From contig OY740774.1 in the NCBI GenBank assembly GCA_963513935.1, positions 22,773,949-22,837,948 on the forward strand: a stretch of 64,000 bases of DNA, given 5' to 3'. Under the pieces are notes generated by a model. The model was not told the origin of the DNA and did no database searches. It worked only from the letters and a program-made list of their open reading frames with translations. The translations under genes and the position numbers were made by a program. Of this stretch, positions 44,445 through 56,549 are shown in pieces. The number at the start of each line of letters is the position of its first letter. The first letter of the stretch is position 1. The DNA comes from Aphrophora alni (taxonomy: Eukaryota; Arthropoda; Insecta; Hemiptera; Aphrophoridae).

Positions 44445-47400
44445 ATAATTAAAGAATTGATAATAATAAATTTTAACGTTAAATGAATAAGTTGATTTGA
44501 AAACAGAACATTAAAAAAAAAAACAAATTGTGTCATGTAAGAAAACTTTTAAGGCCAACTAGAATATTTGAAAATGTTAGATGAGAGGATCATTGGAGCT
44601 GCAAGATTGTTAGTAAAATAACTCTGTATGTTTGTGAAAGGAATAAATATTGATTTTACGTGACATAGATAAGGAAGTTGGTTCGAGGCAAAGATCCAGT
44701 GTAGTGTTGAAGAAATAATATTCAATATTAAATATTCAATAAAATGTGACGAGAGAGAGTTGAGATTCATTTGCAGATCGTATTGGAACCAAAAGGTCTT
44801 CATGTCTTATCAGTAGACAGATAAGGATTGTCTCATATCGAGGGGACTTGTTTATGCTTAAAGCAAGCCTGGAATTCCTTTGCATGACATTGCGACGAAA
44901 TATAGGGTGTTGCCAAAGTGCTGTCTAGGAAAATAAAAAAAAAAACTTTTGACGTATAATCGAAAATTAACTTGCGTTTTCAAATAAAAAACTACTTAAA
45001 TAAAGGAGAATTGGTTTTAAATAAAGTAAATAAGAACGAAAGTAGATTACTTAAATAACTTTAATAGAATTAAAAGTAAAATTTCTAAGTAGAAAACTTA
45101 GAATAAGTTTTAAAAATAAAATTTCTTTTTGAATTTGAATAATAACATCTAGAAAGGAATACATAATCAGAAAATCAACGATGCTAGTAATAAGATTGGT
45201 AAAATAAACATTATTTCAACTTCGGATGATATAATTTAAATGAAATTTTTTATGAATTTTAAAATTTTCTTCGAGTATGTGCATTTAAGGAGTACATGAA
45301 CATTTGGGTGGATGGCTGAGCGTTTATGTAGTAATAATAGAATGTTTTATTCGCAAGAATAAGGCATTCTGGGACTACATGGAGAGCGTGTTGTGGAATA
45401 GGGATGTGTTTTGGGCTTTATCTTGAATTTAGTAGGGATATTGCATTCAACCACTGCACATTTCAACGTCACAACATGTTACTCTGTGTAAGAGTCTAAA
45501 GAGCAATTAGAAGTATGCACGGTATAAAGTAGACGGTTAGAAGAACCTATGTAGGAGAGGTTAGGAAGAAAAATGCATAAATAAGTGTGACATTATTACA
45601 TGAAAAAACTTCATGTAATAAATTTTAGACAGATGTTGATTGAAAACAAATTGTAGGATATATAGAAGTGATCGATCTGTATATACGAGAATAAACCGGA
45701 CGTGACAAAAGGAGAGTTTTTAAGAAATGAAGCAAAAAATTTTATAAAATTGTAAAAATGTTAATTAGCTGATTAGAATAGATAATTAGATGTAAAATTG
45801 TAAAACGATAAGTTGTATGTTTGACATTGATAAATATTAAGGATTATAAGATAAAATGATAAAAAAATTGTTAGTTTTAAGTGATTTATGATTTGAGAAT
45901 GTGAAGAATAGTTGTGTGAAGTTTGAGAATTTATGTGAGTTTTGCCAAGACAGATAATAATAAAGTTTTTTAAGTTTTTGATGTTAAATAGTGAGTAAAG
46001 GAGGCTAAGTTTCTGTTTTTTAAAGGAAGGAGTAATAGATAATATAATATGAAGAGATTTTGATGAAATTTATAAATAAAATAAAAGAATTAACGATTTT
46101 TAATAAACAATAATTGAATTTGAAATAATAAATGATGTTAAGCAGTTATTTGATAAAGGTGTCTAAAGATTTTGATGAAATACGGTGTTAGCTGGGAAAG
46201 CAATGATAATTTATTATTTTTTGAAGTTTTTGTATTTAAGTGATTGATGACAAGGGAGATTTTAATGAAGTAATTTAAATGAAAGAATTTTTGAGTTTTT
46301 ATATGAAGATGATGACTTTACAGAATTGTTGAGTAAAGTGGTATTTAAAATGAAGTTGTTCTGTTAATAAACTTTTATAAAGAAGGTAGTTAAGTTGCAT
46401 TGATGGTTAATTTTTTAGTTTTTAAGAGGTTTTTTGAGTACTGCGATGAAATAAGGGAAATATACGACGATTTTAATGAAATAAAGGAAATATGCGACGA
46501 TTTTTAATGAGATAAAGGGAGATTTGAGGAATTCTGCGAATAAACGACGGTTATCATGATTTTTTAAAGGAAGCTACGTTGAGATAAAGGGATAAATGAA
46601 TGATAAAGAGGTTTTTTGGGGATTAATGCAACTTGAATTATTAAAATATGAAAGATAAGATGGAAATAATTTTAAGACAGGATACTGAAAGATGAAACAA
46701 TTGTAAAGAGGTAATTTTGAAATAAATAGATGAGTTTTGTAAGTAATTTTATTTTTTTTTTGATAATAATGATGTTATATTTTGAATTTTAGTTGAAGAA
46801 AAGAGTTTTTTGTAATTGTAAAATCAGTAGCTAACATGTTATCCCAGCAAGATACAGGAGAATTGAGATTTTAAGTAAGAATAAATAGTTATTGGATTTA
46901 AACTAAAATAAATAATAATGTAAAGTCTGAATTGAAAAGTTTTAAAGTGAATTGAAGTAATGTTGAGTAATAAGTAAATAATTTTCGTAAAAATGTTAAT
47001 TGAAAATGAGAGGTTTTAAATTTAAATTGTGTTAAGTTAAAAAATGATTTAGATGAATAGTGTGAGATGGATGTAGATTTTCAAAGGATGTAGAAATGTC
47101 GTCTTGGCAAAGAGGATGAGACGTAGAAAAAGTATATAGACGGCTGTCTGGGAGATAAGCTTTGAGTGACGGGATCCTGTCAACAAAAAATGTTGATGGA
47201 AAGTTTCAGCCAACGAGGTTGAAAAGGAAAATGATGATGGGTTTTATTGGATAAATAGAGATAAGGCTTAGCACTAATTGATTCGTATATTTTAATATTT
47301 ATGAGTTATGATGACTCAAACAAACTGAGATAGTGAAATAGGACTTTAGCAAATAGATTTTATTTTTTTTTCAGGTCAAAAGAGAATCTTTCCAAAATAA

Positions 47401-47555
47401 ATACACAAGGGGTATTTCTTTTTCTTGCAAGAGGTCCTTAACTTCTGAAATGAAATGTCTTGAACATCCATAAATTTTTTTCTCGATTTGAAATTTATAT
47501 GTATAAAAGCTTTGTATTCCAATACCTGTATTGAAATACAAACCTTGTGGGGTTT
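44445..47555 (+). other. 3.1-kb non-coding stretch between pol and 3' LTR
   Basis: Stops are dense in all + frames, and no envelope-like reading frame, signal peptide or membrane segment is visible. The + strand is rich in A and G with many GATGAAATAA-like words. At about 46446-46530 three degenerate 30-31 bp units (ATGAAATAA.GGAAATAT.CGACGATTTTT) lie in tandem. A G-rich tract (TTGTGGGGTTT, 47545-47555) directly before the 3' LTR may serve as the second-strand primer, though it is an imperfect purine tract. Confidence 0.75.
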
Positions 47556-49058
47556 TGTGACAATGTGAAAAGTCAGATTTTAATATAGACTCATTTGAAA
47601 GACGCGGTTAAGCCAAAGAGATAAGAGATTCAAATAACAATTTAAATTTAGTAACGTCATTTATAAAAGAAAAATGGATTTTCAAGACAACAGTATGAAT
47701 TATTATGTTTAATTTTAATGTAATTTAGTTTGTTTGTTATGTTAAATAAATCATTTGTATTTTACGGCAGTGCGGTAAAACGTGGGAACAGTAACCGGAA
47801 GGAACGCTTTCGGAAGTAAGAATTTGCCTCATGGTAAAGTCAGTCTAAGTCCAGAGCTTGGAGGGACTAGATGTGTTTCTAAAAAGTCTGAGTCCAGCGT
47901 TAGGAGTGACAGGTTGTTTCTAAAAAAAGTCTAGATCAGAGCTTGGTGGAGAATGGTTGTGTTTTTTGAGAGTCTAGTAGAGACTAATTTAGCAGAAAAT
48001 GGATAGGAAGTGATAATGGACGCTTCTAATGACAATGTAAACGTGTTTGAAAGTAATAGACTTACTGTATTCTAAGTGACAAACAATATTTATGAGAAAA
48101 TTAGTATAAAGTATTTAATTAGACGGTGAATATAAAAAAAAAAGAAACTTAATGAACACTCGAATTTATAAGATTTCAAAGAATAAGAGACTGTGTACTG
48201 TAAATGAGTGTCTTAAACGGATCGTTTAGCACGTGGCAAAAAACTTTGTATCGAAGTGAACATTCTTTTATTAATGATGAATGTTATGATTGTCGTACAA
48301 AAAATAACATTCCTAGAGTGCTGGGTGAATATTCGAAACATGAACTTTTCAGGAAACAACGCTTGCTGTAATCTACAAGTCTCAGGACATCTGGAATTAA
48401 TATCTTTGGACAATTTGAGTGCAAATGGGTGTTCTGGTATAAACACCATATGTTAAATTAGGACTAAGTATTTATATTATGTTTTGATATATTTTGCTAT
48501 ACATGTTTAAATTTTTTAATCTGTTTCATAAATATTTTAAAAGGAAATAAATTGATAGATAAAATAATAAAATTTTAATAATTGAAGTAAATCTCCATCT
48601 GAGATCTTTATAATGATTTAAATTTAAATAAAAAGTAAATTCCTGTTGCAACAATTTTATTGGTAAAAGTATTTTTAAAGATAAAATTAATTAATTTGAA
48701 AGAATGAAATAAAGGAAATATAAATTCATAATTTGTTATTGAAATTAAAAAGGATAACTAGTATTTATAATATGATTTTTTGTTGTTAATAATAATTTGT
48801 AGGATGTTTCTTTAATAGTTTAATAAATCTTTATGTTAACATTTCAGAGACAAGTGTTTTCATTAAATACCAAATATCACTGTAAGTACACTGTGAAAAG
48901 AACTTACGACCCCAGATAATTTTTCTTTCTTTTAAATATTTAAATTCATTCTTTTTTCAAAATTGGTATGCTAAAGCAAACCTGGCGCCCTATAGACGAG
49001 CAAATTAACAAATGAATAACATTAAATAGTAACTTCATCTCATTTTTGAATTATTACA
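47556..49058 (+). repeat. 3' LTR (1503 bp)
   Basis: Same sequence and length as the 5' LTR (37171-38673). It is followed directly by the AGTT target duplication. A small open frame in both orientations inside the LTR (48213-48456) occurs identically in the 5' copy and has no recognisable domain. Confidence 0.95.
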
Positions 49059-49062
49059 AGTT

Positions 49063-49840
49063 TTGAAATATTTTGTAAACGCTGTTCACTTTCTCAATCA
49101 GTAGAGTTAAGAAGAAGACTGAGTGTTTGTAAACCTTATTATAAAGTTGTTTTTTTTGTTTTTGACACAAATTTTGTATTACTGTATTTAAAAATGTTTT
49201 GTATTTTTCTTACTTAAAGACATTATTATTATAATATTATAATTTCAAATTGGCAGGTTTTCAGAAGTTTATTCTTATCGTAGATCTAATATTAGCCCAT
49301 AATAACTCGTTTTGTGAACCTACTAAATCTACACAAATTTAGACTTAGGTCATAGTAATCAAACAAGCCGATTTACAAATGTAATATAGTACCTGTAACT
49401 AGAACTAAACTTACTTTTTCCAACAGTTCTATACTTACAACGCTCCACATCTTTACAACTTAATTGGCTTAAATGTCGAAAAGATGTTTACACTCCTACA
49501 AACCAAAAAATGTATATTCAAATTATATGTTGATCCATTGTGAAATTGTGTGTACCTGTGTTTTCACTTAAATTCAGATTTTAATGTGTATCTGTGTATT
49601 ACGAGTATGTGCATGCATGTGAATGTTTGAAAGTATATTGTGTTATATGCCTTGCCTTTTGTGTAAGATATTATAAGTTTTACTGTTTCTGTTTTTTTTT
49701 AACTGTAATAAATTAAATTTTACCCAAGTATAGCCTTTAAGGAAAAACAAAACCTAGTGGTTGCTATCTCTTCAAAAATGCTGATTTGTGAATTATCCAT
49801 AGAGTAATTAGCCATAGAGTTGTTATACAGATATGATCTG
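49063..49840. other. OATP intron 2 DNA after the LTR element
   Basis: AT-rich intron sequence. I see no exon or element here. The part at 49560-49740 looks like the tail of an old LINE, by composition only. Confidence 0.3.
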
Positions 49841-49846
49841 TGTCTG

Positions 49847-49849
49847 TGT

Positions 49850-49916
<67 letters not shown>
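49847..49916. repeat. (GT)n microsatellite
   Basis: About 30 GT units with minor interruptions at the left (GTGTCTGTGTGTGTATGTGT), inside OATP intron 2. Confidence 0.95.
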
Positions 49917-49917
<1 letters not shown>

Positions 49918-50185
49918 ATGCTTGCATCTTTGTGTGTGTCCTCTATAATAGCTAGCCTATATTATGTTTGGCTATTTAACTATTTATAAATACAATGAGA
50001 GTAATAAAAAGTATTTACAAGGCCTCCAAATAGAAACATTTCCAAGTCAGTAAATCTACAAAAGATATGTTTCTAGCTCAATATTGTTGTCACTTGCAAT
50101 ATCATTTGGTTCAACTTTTCTGAATTAAAGCCAAACCATGATATTATATTTTATGTAGCAATGTTCAAAGGATAAATTCAGCATA

Positions 50186-51112
50186 CAGTACTATCTCATT
50201 CATCCGGACCTCATTCAACCGGATGTCCGGATTATCCAGATCGATCCGGAACAAAAAATAAAAAATTTAATCAAGGATAAAATAAAGCAAAAACCCAAAG
50301 TCACAAAATATTTTAATAATTACTGTATTTTGAATAATATTTTAAATAATATTTATAATATTTTGAAACTTTAAGCTTTTGCTTTATTTTATCCTTGAAT
50401 ATGGAGTTTCAACAAGAAATATCTGCTATTACATTAATGTTGATAAAAACGTGATTTCCTCAACACTACAGTGTCGCCTCGAGGTATTAGGGCGGGTTGT
50501 TGATGCACTGGGAAGAGAAAGTGGAGGAGCAATGACCTCTGCATCACCATCTCCCTACCCCGATGCGGCATGACAGTGACTTTGTCTATTGTCTATGCCG
50601 ACGGGTAGTCTATCACGTGCTAGCGACCGGAATACATCATTACCATATCGTGCTGTGCCGTGTTTAGTTTCTTTACATTTTTGATCGGATACGGTTAATA
50701 GTAGCTAGCGACCGGGAAAACCGGGAAAGTCAGGGAATTTCAATTTTCTGGAAAAGTCAGGGAAATGTCAGGGAATTTTTTAAAAAACCGGGAAAAAATA
50801 AAGAATGCCTGATATTTTAGAAAGTGTAATACAATGACGATGCCTGTAACGGTCACAGAAATTAAAAACATGTGTAAATATTTCAGGTGTGTAAATAAAA
50901 TGTTTTTCGTCATTTACAGTACATTGTGTAATTTCGTGTATTGTGTAAATTGAATGACTGTGTAAATATTGTGTTTTTTCATGACTTATAAATGGTAAGT
51001 TATCATTTTATATTTTGTTTTAATTATCTTTCTATAATTTCGGATTATCCGGATTTTTGATTAACCGGATCACTTCCGGTCCCAATTAGTCCGGATAAAC
51101 GAGGTTGAACTG
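50186..51112. mobile_element. Pogo/Tigger-like non-autonomous element
   Basis: The ends are inverted: CAGTACTATCTCATTCATCC on the left, and the complement of the right end is CAGTTCAACCTCGTTTATCC. The element is flanked by TA on both sides (50184-50185, 51113-51114), and further ATCCGG words are spread near both ends. This is the terminal pattern of pogo/Tigger elements. It encodes no transposase. Inside are an exact 21-bp inverted repeat (50272-50292 / 50377-50397) and a cluster of ACCGGGAAA / GTCAGGGAA words at 50696-50800. Confidence 0.75.
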
Positions 51113-51150
51113 TATTTGTTATCGCCATTCCGACTATTGATTAATAATAA

Positions 51151-51378
51151 ATATATTAATATGACTTACCGTCAACCATAGTCACAATTCTTTTCTTTTT
51201 AAAATCCCTCTACATCAAGAAAAAAAACTACCTAGTTAATGGCAGATTAGCTAAAACGACCGTAGTGCAATATTAAAAAGAAAAGAATATTGACTATCGT
51301 TGATGGTAAGTCATATTAATATATATGTTCAGGTATTTAAGAATATATATATTAATATGACTTACCATCAACGATATA
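51151..51378. mobile_element. Foldback/MITE with three related arms
   Basis: The arm at 51151-51203 and the arm at 51273-51324 are inverted copies (ATATTAATATGACTTACC...AATTCTTTTCTTTTTAA). A third, shorter copy in the orientation of the first arm follows at 51344-51378. The middle (51204-51272) is unique. No coding sequence. Confidence 0.7.
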
Positions 51379-51379
51379 A

Positions 51380-52026
51380 TTTATATTTATTGTATAATAT
51401 TAATATATTTATATTTTTTACTGTAAGTTGTAAATAATTTGTGTTAATTTACTGTTAATACTTATATATAGACTTGGGTAATACTAAATCATTAAATAAA
51501 TCATTTATTATTGTATCTACAGTGCATCATTTCTTAAAAATGATATTTGTATAAAATGACACTGGGCCACACATAGAAACTATTGAAAGGATAACGTACA
51601 ACATGCCGCGGACGGCAACCGAAAGCACCACCTCATTGGCCATCTTGTAGAATTTATGTTTCATTACCTCTATCCAAATTACAAGTAACGAATTCACATC
51701 ATTTTCCAAGCTAAACCACCCTTACAACAGAGAGACAACTCCACAACCCAAGGAAACCAATCCTTGGTAATAATAAACACTTACAAAATTCAATAATTTT
51801 AGTATAAACTGGATGTAGTAGATAACAGCAGTTTTAAATATTAAAATAATTCTAGATTTTATTTAGTATCCAATAACAAATTAAAATTTAAGTTAATATT
51901 AAAGGATGTCCTTATAATGTAGAATCAAATGTTGCAACAAGATAATGTAATTTCACTAAGCCTATGAAAATGTGCAGTATTTCTTTACTAATAAATAAAA
52001 CAAATAATAAAAATGTAATGTTATAG
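51380..52026 (+). other. End of OATP intron 2
   Basis: AT-rich sequence leading to the acceptor TGTTATAG (AG at 52025-52026). The polypyrimidine tract is poor. Nothing else recognised. Confidence 0.4.
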
Positions 52027-52254
52027 GATTTATTTCATGTTCATGGGATATTGGTACTTTTCTATCGGCAATGATAATGGCTTACATCGGAAGTCGAGGA
52101 CATAAGACCAGATGGGTTGCACTAGGTACTTTTGTATCAGGTGTGTCTAGCTTGATAAGTGTTCTTCCTCATGTAATATATGGTCCAGGGGAAGATGCTA
52201 TTGCTGCAGCGTTGCCTTCATCTTACAGTAATGTATCAATCGGAAAAGTTTTAG
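52027..52254 (+). CDS. OATP/SLCO transporter, exon 3
   Basis: 228 nt, phase 1-1, with the strong donor GTAAGT at 52255. It encodes the second helix (FISCSWDIGTFLSAMIMAYI), the cytosolic GSRGHKTRW turn conserved in OATPs, the third helix (about residues 115-135, VALGTFVSGVSSLISVLPHV), and the start of an extracellular loop. That loop contains one possible N-glycosylation site (NVS). It joins to exon 2 through a Gly codon split by the intron. Confidence 0.95.
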
Positions 52255-52381
52255 GTAAGTTTGTATATTGAATAGTTTGTATTTATGTCATAATAACTAA
52301 TAATAATAAGTATCTTTGGTTTTTTAATGTTACTAAGTCAGTTTTAATGTTGGTATGTCTGTTCAATTGTATGTCTGTTGA

Positions 52382-53530
52382 CAGAGCTGGCTCGGCGTAT
52401 TTTGCCACCCCAAGCAAAATTTTATATGTATATTGTTATATTTTTTTATTAATTAATAAAAATATTTTCTTATTGAAATTAAATTTTCATTGAATGACTT
52501 TTGTATATTTAACTTTTTTTCTTTTTTTTTATTGAAAGCCTTTTATTTATTTTGGATTAAAATGAAATTAATTTATAAATCAAGATGTATAATTTCAAAT
52601 TCACGTCTAGAATAGAAATTATTCTTATCCTACTGATGAGCTCAGGAGTAATCACACAGAGAATAAATCATTTTAAATATATATAAATTATTGATTGTTT
52701 ATATTATATATTATATTTTTAAGAATCCTAATTATTTTATTAAATAAATAAACAAACAAACATTATTACTATATTAAATATATATTTACAATAGTAACGA
52801 GTTACAAAATTTACATTAATATTATTTTGCTGCACTTTTGGCTTACAAAAATTTTTCAATAGCAATTAATGCTAAACCAGATAATCGATTTTGTAACATG
52901 GTGGATCTAAGATAATATTTTATTATATTCATTTTTGAAAAGTTTCGTTCCAAAAAGGCTATTGAAATTCGAATGGTTAATAAGATTCGCAATGCAATAG
53001 CTATATTTGGCATTCCAAAATTATGTTTGGCGATAAATTCTAGTACGTTAATTGAGGATGCTTTTGGAACAACTAAAATTGATAGAATTTGCAATTTGTC
53101 ATACATAGCAATCTCATCAATGTCAGAAGTTCATCAATTATAACTTGTAATTTATATTAATCTTCTATAACAACACTTTTTCTGCTTTTTAGTATAAAAA
53201 CTTTAGAACGATCTGGTCTGACAAACACACTTTGAGAATTTGAACGATAATACTATATCAATATCTGTTTGTGCAGTTCTTTCGGTGAGTCACACTTAAG
53301 TTGCAGGGGAAAAAAATATGTAATTGTTAGAAACAGGGAGTAATAATATGAAAGAATGAACCTTGGGTATGAACCAATTACATAATTTTTATAGCATCAT
53401 TACAAACTCTTTTTTAAACTATTTCATTTCATAACAAAATCATAATTTTTATGTTTTCAACATAAATTTGTGTGTTTAAAATGCCGCCACAAGCGGCTGC
53501 TTGGTTTGCCTATACTCTGTGCCAGCTCTG
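52382..53530 (-). mobile_element. hAT transposon, internally deleted
   Basis: The ends are CAGAGCTGGCTC on the left and, as the complement of the right end, CAGAGCTGGCAC. The flanks TCTGTTGA (52374-52381) and TCTGTTGG (53531-53538) form an 8-bp target duplication with one mismatch. On the minus strand an 87-codon frame (53106-52843) reads ALRILLTIRISIAFLERNFS and LRSTMLQNRLSGLALIAIE, the C-terminal dimerisation domain of hAT transposases. The RNase H-like catalytic part is absent. It lies in OATP intron 3. Confidence 0.9.
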
Positions 53531-53539
53531 TCTGTTGGC

Positions 53540-55140
53540 TCTAATTAATTTCGAATAATGCAAATCTGCTGGGAAATGAAAATGAATTTATAGTTAAACT
53601 AACACCTACAATAAAACATAGTACAAATGAAATAAAATGATTTAATTTAGTAACTAATAAAATACAAATAAAGAAAGACTAAGTTTAAGGGAAACATTGA
53701 TAATAGCCTATTAAAATTATACAATTAATTATGCTCCTATGTCATGTCTAGTGCTCAACCATGTTATTGACCATAATATGACATTAAAATTATTTTTTAA
53801 ATAGTTCACTCACCTTGTGTAATGGTTTCTCTATTTACAGTATTTATAGAGAGTTCATGTTATTCACTTTGTACATACTAATTCCTTTCTAGTTATAACA
53901 CAATACTTTGTCTGTACGTCAGGTAATGTTCCCCCTTCCTTCCTTAAACTGTTTCACCTTCCATTACTTCTTCTTCCTTTCCATACCAATTCCCTTCACA
54001 TTTTAAACTCATGTCACAAATTATGTTTCTTTATTGACACATATTGCTTATTTATATGTATATGATACAGCAAGTAAAAGATGAAATGGGCAACAACTTT
54101 GTGAATTAGGATTACAACTAAAAAAAATTTTAATGAATGATCAGTTGTTATTCAGCCCTTATGATAACTGCAATTTTTTGTCATGGTTTTAATTGAATTT
54201 TTTAAATACAATTTAAATAAAATATTACTGTGTCATTTTATTTTAACCCAGTTATAGCTTTATTAACTGTTCGAAATCTTTTTATTCAACTTTATGTTTA
54301 CTTTTATGATTTTTAATAAATACATAATATAGATAACTAACAAGAGATTAATTTTATTTCATGTTGAAACAGTATTAGAAATTTAATTTTCGTTTAATGT
54401 TGTTCATATTTATTATAGTTTGGATTTGATCTAAATTGATATTCTACTTGCTTGTTTAAAATTCTGAAACATCATGTTTTAGCCCTAGTTTTCTACTTAT
54501 GAAATGAAATTTTTTAACAACAATATTATTCTTTGAGTAGGCCTAATGGGTAATAAATATAGAACAAAAACTGACAGTTGATTGGCAATTTCATTGTTCA
54601 TTTATTTGATTTACAATCACAAATTTTCTGAACATTTTGAAAGTTGTTTGATTTTTTAAAAAACATACATAACTTAAAATATTATTTGCTCCATTACAAT
54701 TTTTCAAATTGTTAGGTGTAATAATCTTGTATTCTGTAAATAGATTAATGTAAATATATAGTATGCAAGATAGAAAAAAAATTCTTGTTTGTCTAGTGAA
54801 AACCATGGAATATTTTGTTGTGAGCCCCGAAACTGTACAAATGTCCGTTGTATAACGAATTCAAGTGGCTGGAAGATAGAGTGGAAAAATCTTTTACATA
54901 GTTTTTTCAGAGAAAACGCACAAACAGTAGGGTAAAACATGATTTAGTTTAAGCTTTCAAGTTTGTCTTGTGAATATTTTCCTCAAAGAATTCATTTTAT
55001 ATGGATATCAAATCAAATTAGTTTAAAATTCCTTGTCTTTCAATATTTCTGAGAGGCACCCAAACAACATTTCTAGTTGTTTTTTTAAAAACATATCTTT
55101 CCTGTATCTTGTAGAACCAATTAAAATAGTTCAACTACTT
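53540..55140. other. OATP intron 3 DNA
   Basis: AT-rich intron sequence with no recognised gene or element. Overlapping minus-strand frames at 54591-54940 show no domain. Confidence 0.35.
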
Positions 55141-55159
55141 TCTAGGCAAGAGAAGGTCC

Positions 55160-55640
55160 TGGCTATTTAGATTTTAAAATAAATTTATTTATTGCTAACA
55201 AAGGAGATAGACGTGAACCCATAGCCAAACCCTCTGACTGTTCATAAAAATTGTTTTGAAATTGAAATTTTTTTTTTAAACATACATCAATAAGATCCAT
55301 TAATTCTATACTAATACAGTGATCAACCTTAGATCTATTTAACAATAATTCCACACTTTTCAAACATTCCTTCACTGGTATACTAGTAAATAAACTCAAC
55401 ATCAAAGGATACAATTTTAACATTAGAAGGTATATGCACATCTTTAATTTTATGTACCAACTCTAAAGCATTTTTTATTCCATATTTTGTATTAAAATTA
55501 GAGGTTGTTTTTAAGAAACCACTAGTAAATTTCGCTAAATTGTACGAAGGAGATTGAACAAAAGAGACAACTGATCTTTGGGGATATTAGCCTTATGCAA
55601 TTTTGGTAGACCATATAATCTAGGTGCCAACGGTTTCATT
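55160..55640 (-). pseudogene. Penelope-like RT fragment
   Basis: On the minus strand broken frames give LYGLPKLHKANIP, then SPTYNLAKFTSGFL, then FQNNFYEQSEGLAMGSRLSP. These are ordered reverse transcriptase motifs of Penelope-like elements (YGLPK.HK; SPTY.LAK; F.Y.Q..G.AMGSPLSP). Two or more frameshifts separate them, and the YVDD active site is missing. It is antisense to the OATP gene, in intron 3. Confidence 0.65.
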
Positions 55641-55649
55641 ACTGGCACC

Positions 55650-56351
55650 TTTTATGGCACAGTTGTTGATGGTAAAGTTTGGAATACAGTACAATATCCA
55701 CTCATGGGAATCAAATAAACCCTGCTTATTATGTTTCTATCTACCTGCTTCCTCAAAAATGAGTAGGCCCTACCATCCTCTAGGGTTTGGCAAACGAATA
55801 CCTAGAAACAATCTTGTTAGAATTCCATTTCTAAAAGTGTTATATTTCATACATTTTTATTTTACCTGTGATTTTAAAAACATAGTTACGTTCATCCCAT
55901 TAATTTATAAACAAATTTGTCACCCTCCCCCCTTTATATAGAGAAGGGGAAATCCTTCTCGGACTTTGTTTCACCTAAGGCCTCTCCCTAGTGTCGATCT
56001 GCATCAACGAAAACCCCTCCTCTCTTCATCGATTCTAACCCAAGTTGTTAACCTCTAAAAAATGGTAATTTTCCGAGACTGCTTAAAAATTCTTATTTGT
56101 TTATGAACAATGTGTATAATCTTCCTAGTTTTACTAACAGTGATTTTTTTTTTTTAGAATTGGTCACTGTATACAAAGGGTGACTTAAAATGTAATACAA
56201 GTATAAAACGACTTGCATTTCAAATGACTATTTCATTTCGTGTTTTATTTATCCTGAATTAGTTTATATTTATTTTTAGGTTATCAGATGGTTACTCTGT
56301 GATGTACTATTGTTATAATATATGCATATTTTCTTCTTTCTGTTGTTTTAG
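55650..56351. other. End of OATP intron 3
   Basis: Contains a less AT-rich stretch (55620-56060) that may be further retroelement remains, though no domain could be read. It ends in the acceptor TGTTGTTTTAG (AG at 56350-56351). Confidence 0.4.
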
Positions 56352-56549
56352 TGGATAGTTCTTCAATATGTGGGATAGGATCCCTAGAACAAGAAGATTG
56401 TTCAGAAGGCAATGATCACTCATTAATATCAGCATCTATCTTGGTCATGTCCAATTTATTAATGGGAGTCAGCAGTTGTATGTATTGGACACTTGGAGTG
56501 GCATACTTGGATGATAACGTACGTAAGAATAAAGTGGCTTGGTTACTTG
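56352..56549 (+). CDS. OATP/SLCO transporter, exon 4
   Basis: 198 nt, phase 1-1, donor GTAAGT at 56550. It encodes the extracellular loop end (CGIGSLEQEDCSEGNDHS), the fourth helix (SASILVMSNLLMGVSSCMYW) and the family motif TLGVAYLDDNVRKNKVAWLL, which resembles the Y-L-DDNV...Y block of OATPs. Joined residues run from about 159 to 225. Confidence 0.95.

Larger units (their letters stand above)
37171..49058 (+). mobile_element. Complete Ty3/Gypsy LTR retrotransposon, 11.9 kb
   Basis: Two direct repeats of 1503 bp flank gag and pol, and the whole is bordered by AGTT. LTRs begin TGTGAC and end TTACA, as expected (TG...CA). The offset between the LTR copies is exactly 10385 bp with no difference noticed, so insertion is recent. 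Order: LTR, gag, pol (protease-RT-RNase H-integrase), a 3.1-kb non-coding stretch, LTR. The domain order with integrase last is that of Ty3/Gypsy (Metaviridae). No envelope gene is visible. I could not assign a clade. It lies in OATP intron 2, in the sense orientation. Confidence 0.95.

Noticed and set aside
44549..44803. Minus-strand frame after pol as a possible antisense gene or env remnant
   Set aside because: Short, no signal peptide or homology that I can see, and antisense to the element.
44445..47555. Envelope gene that would make the element an errantivirus
   Set aside because: Stops are dense in all + frames, and no signal peptide, fusion or membrane segment is visible.
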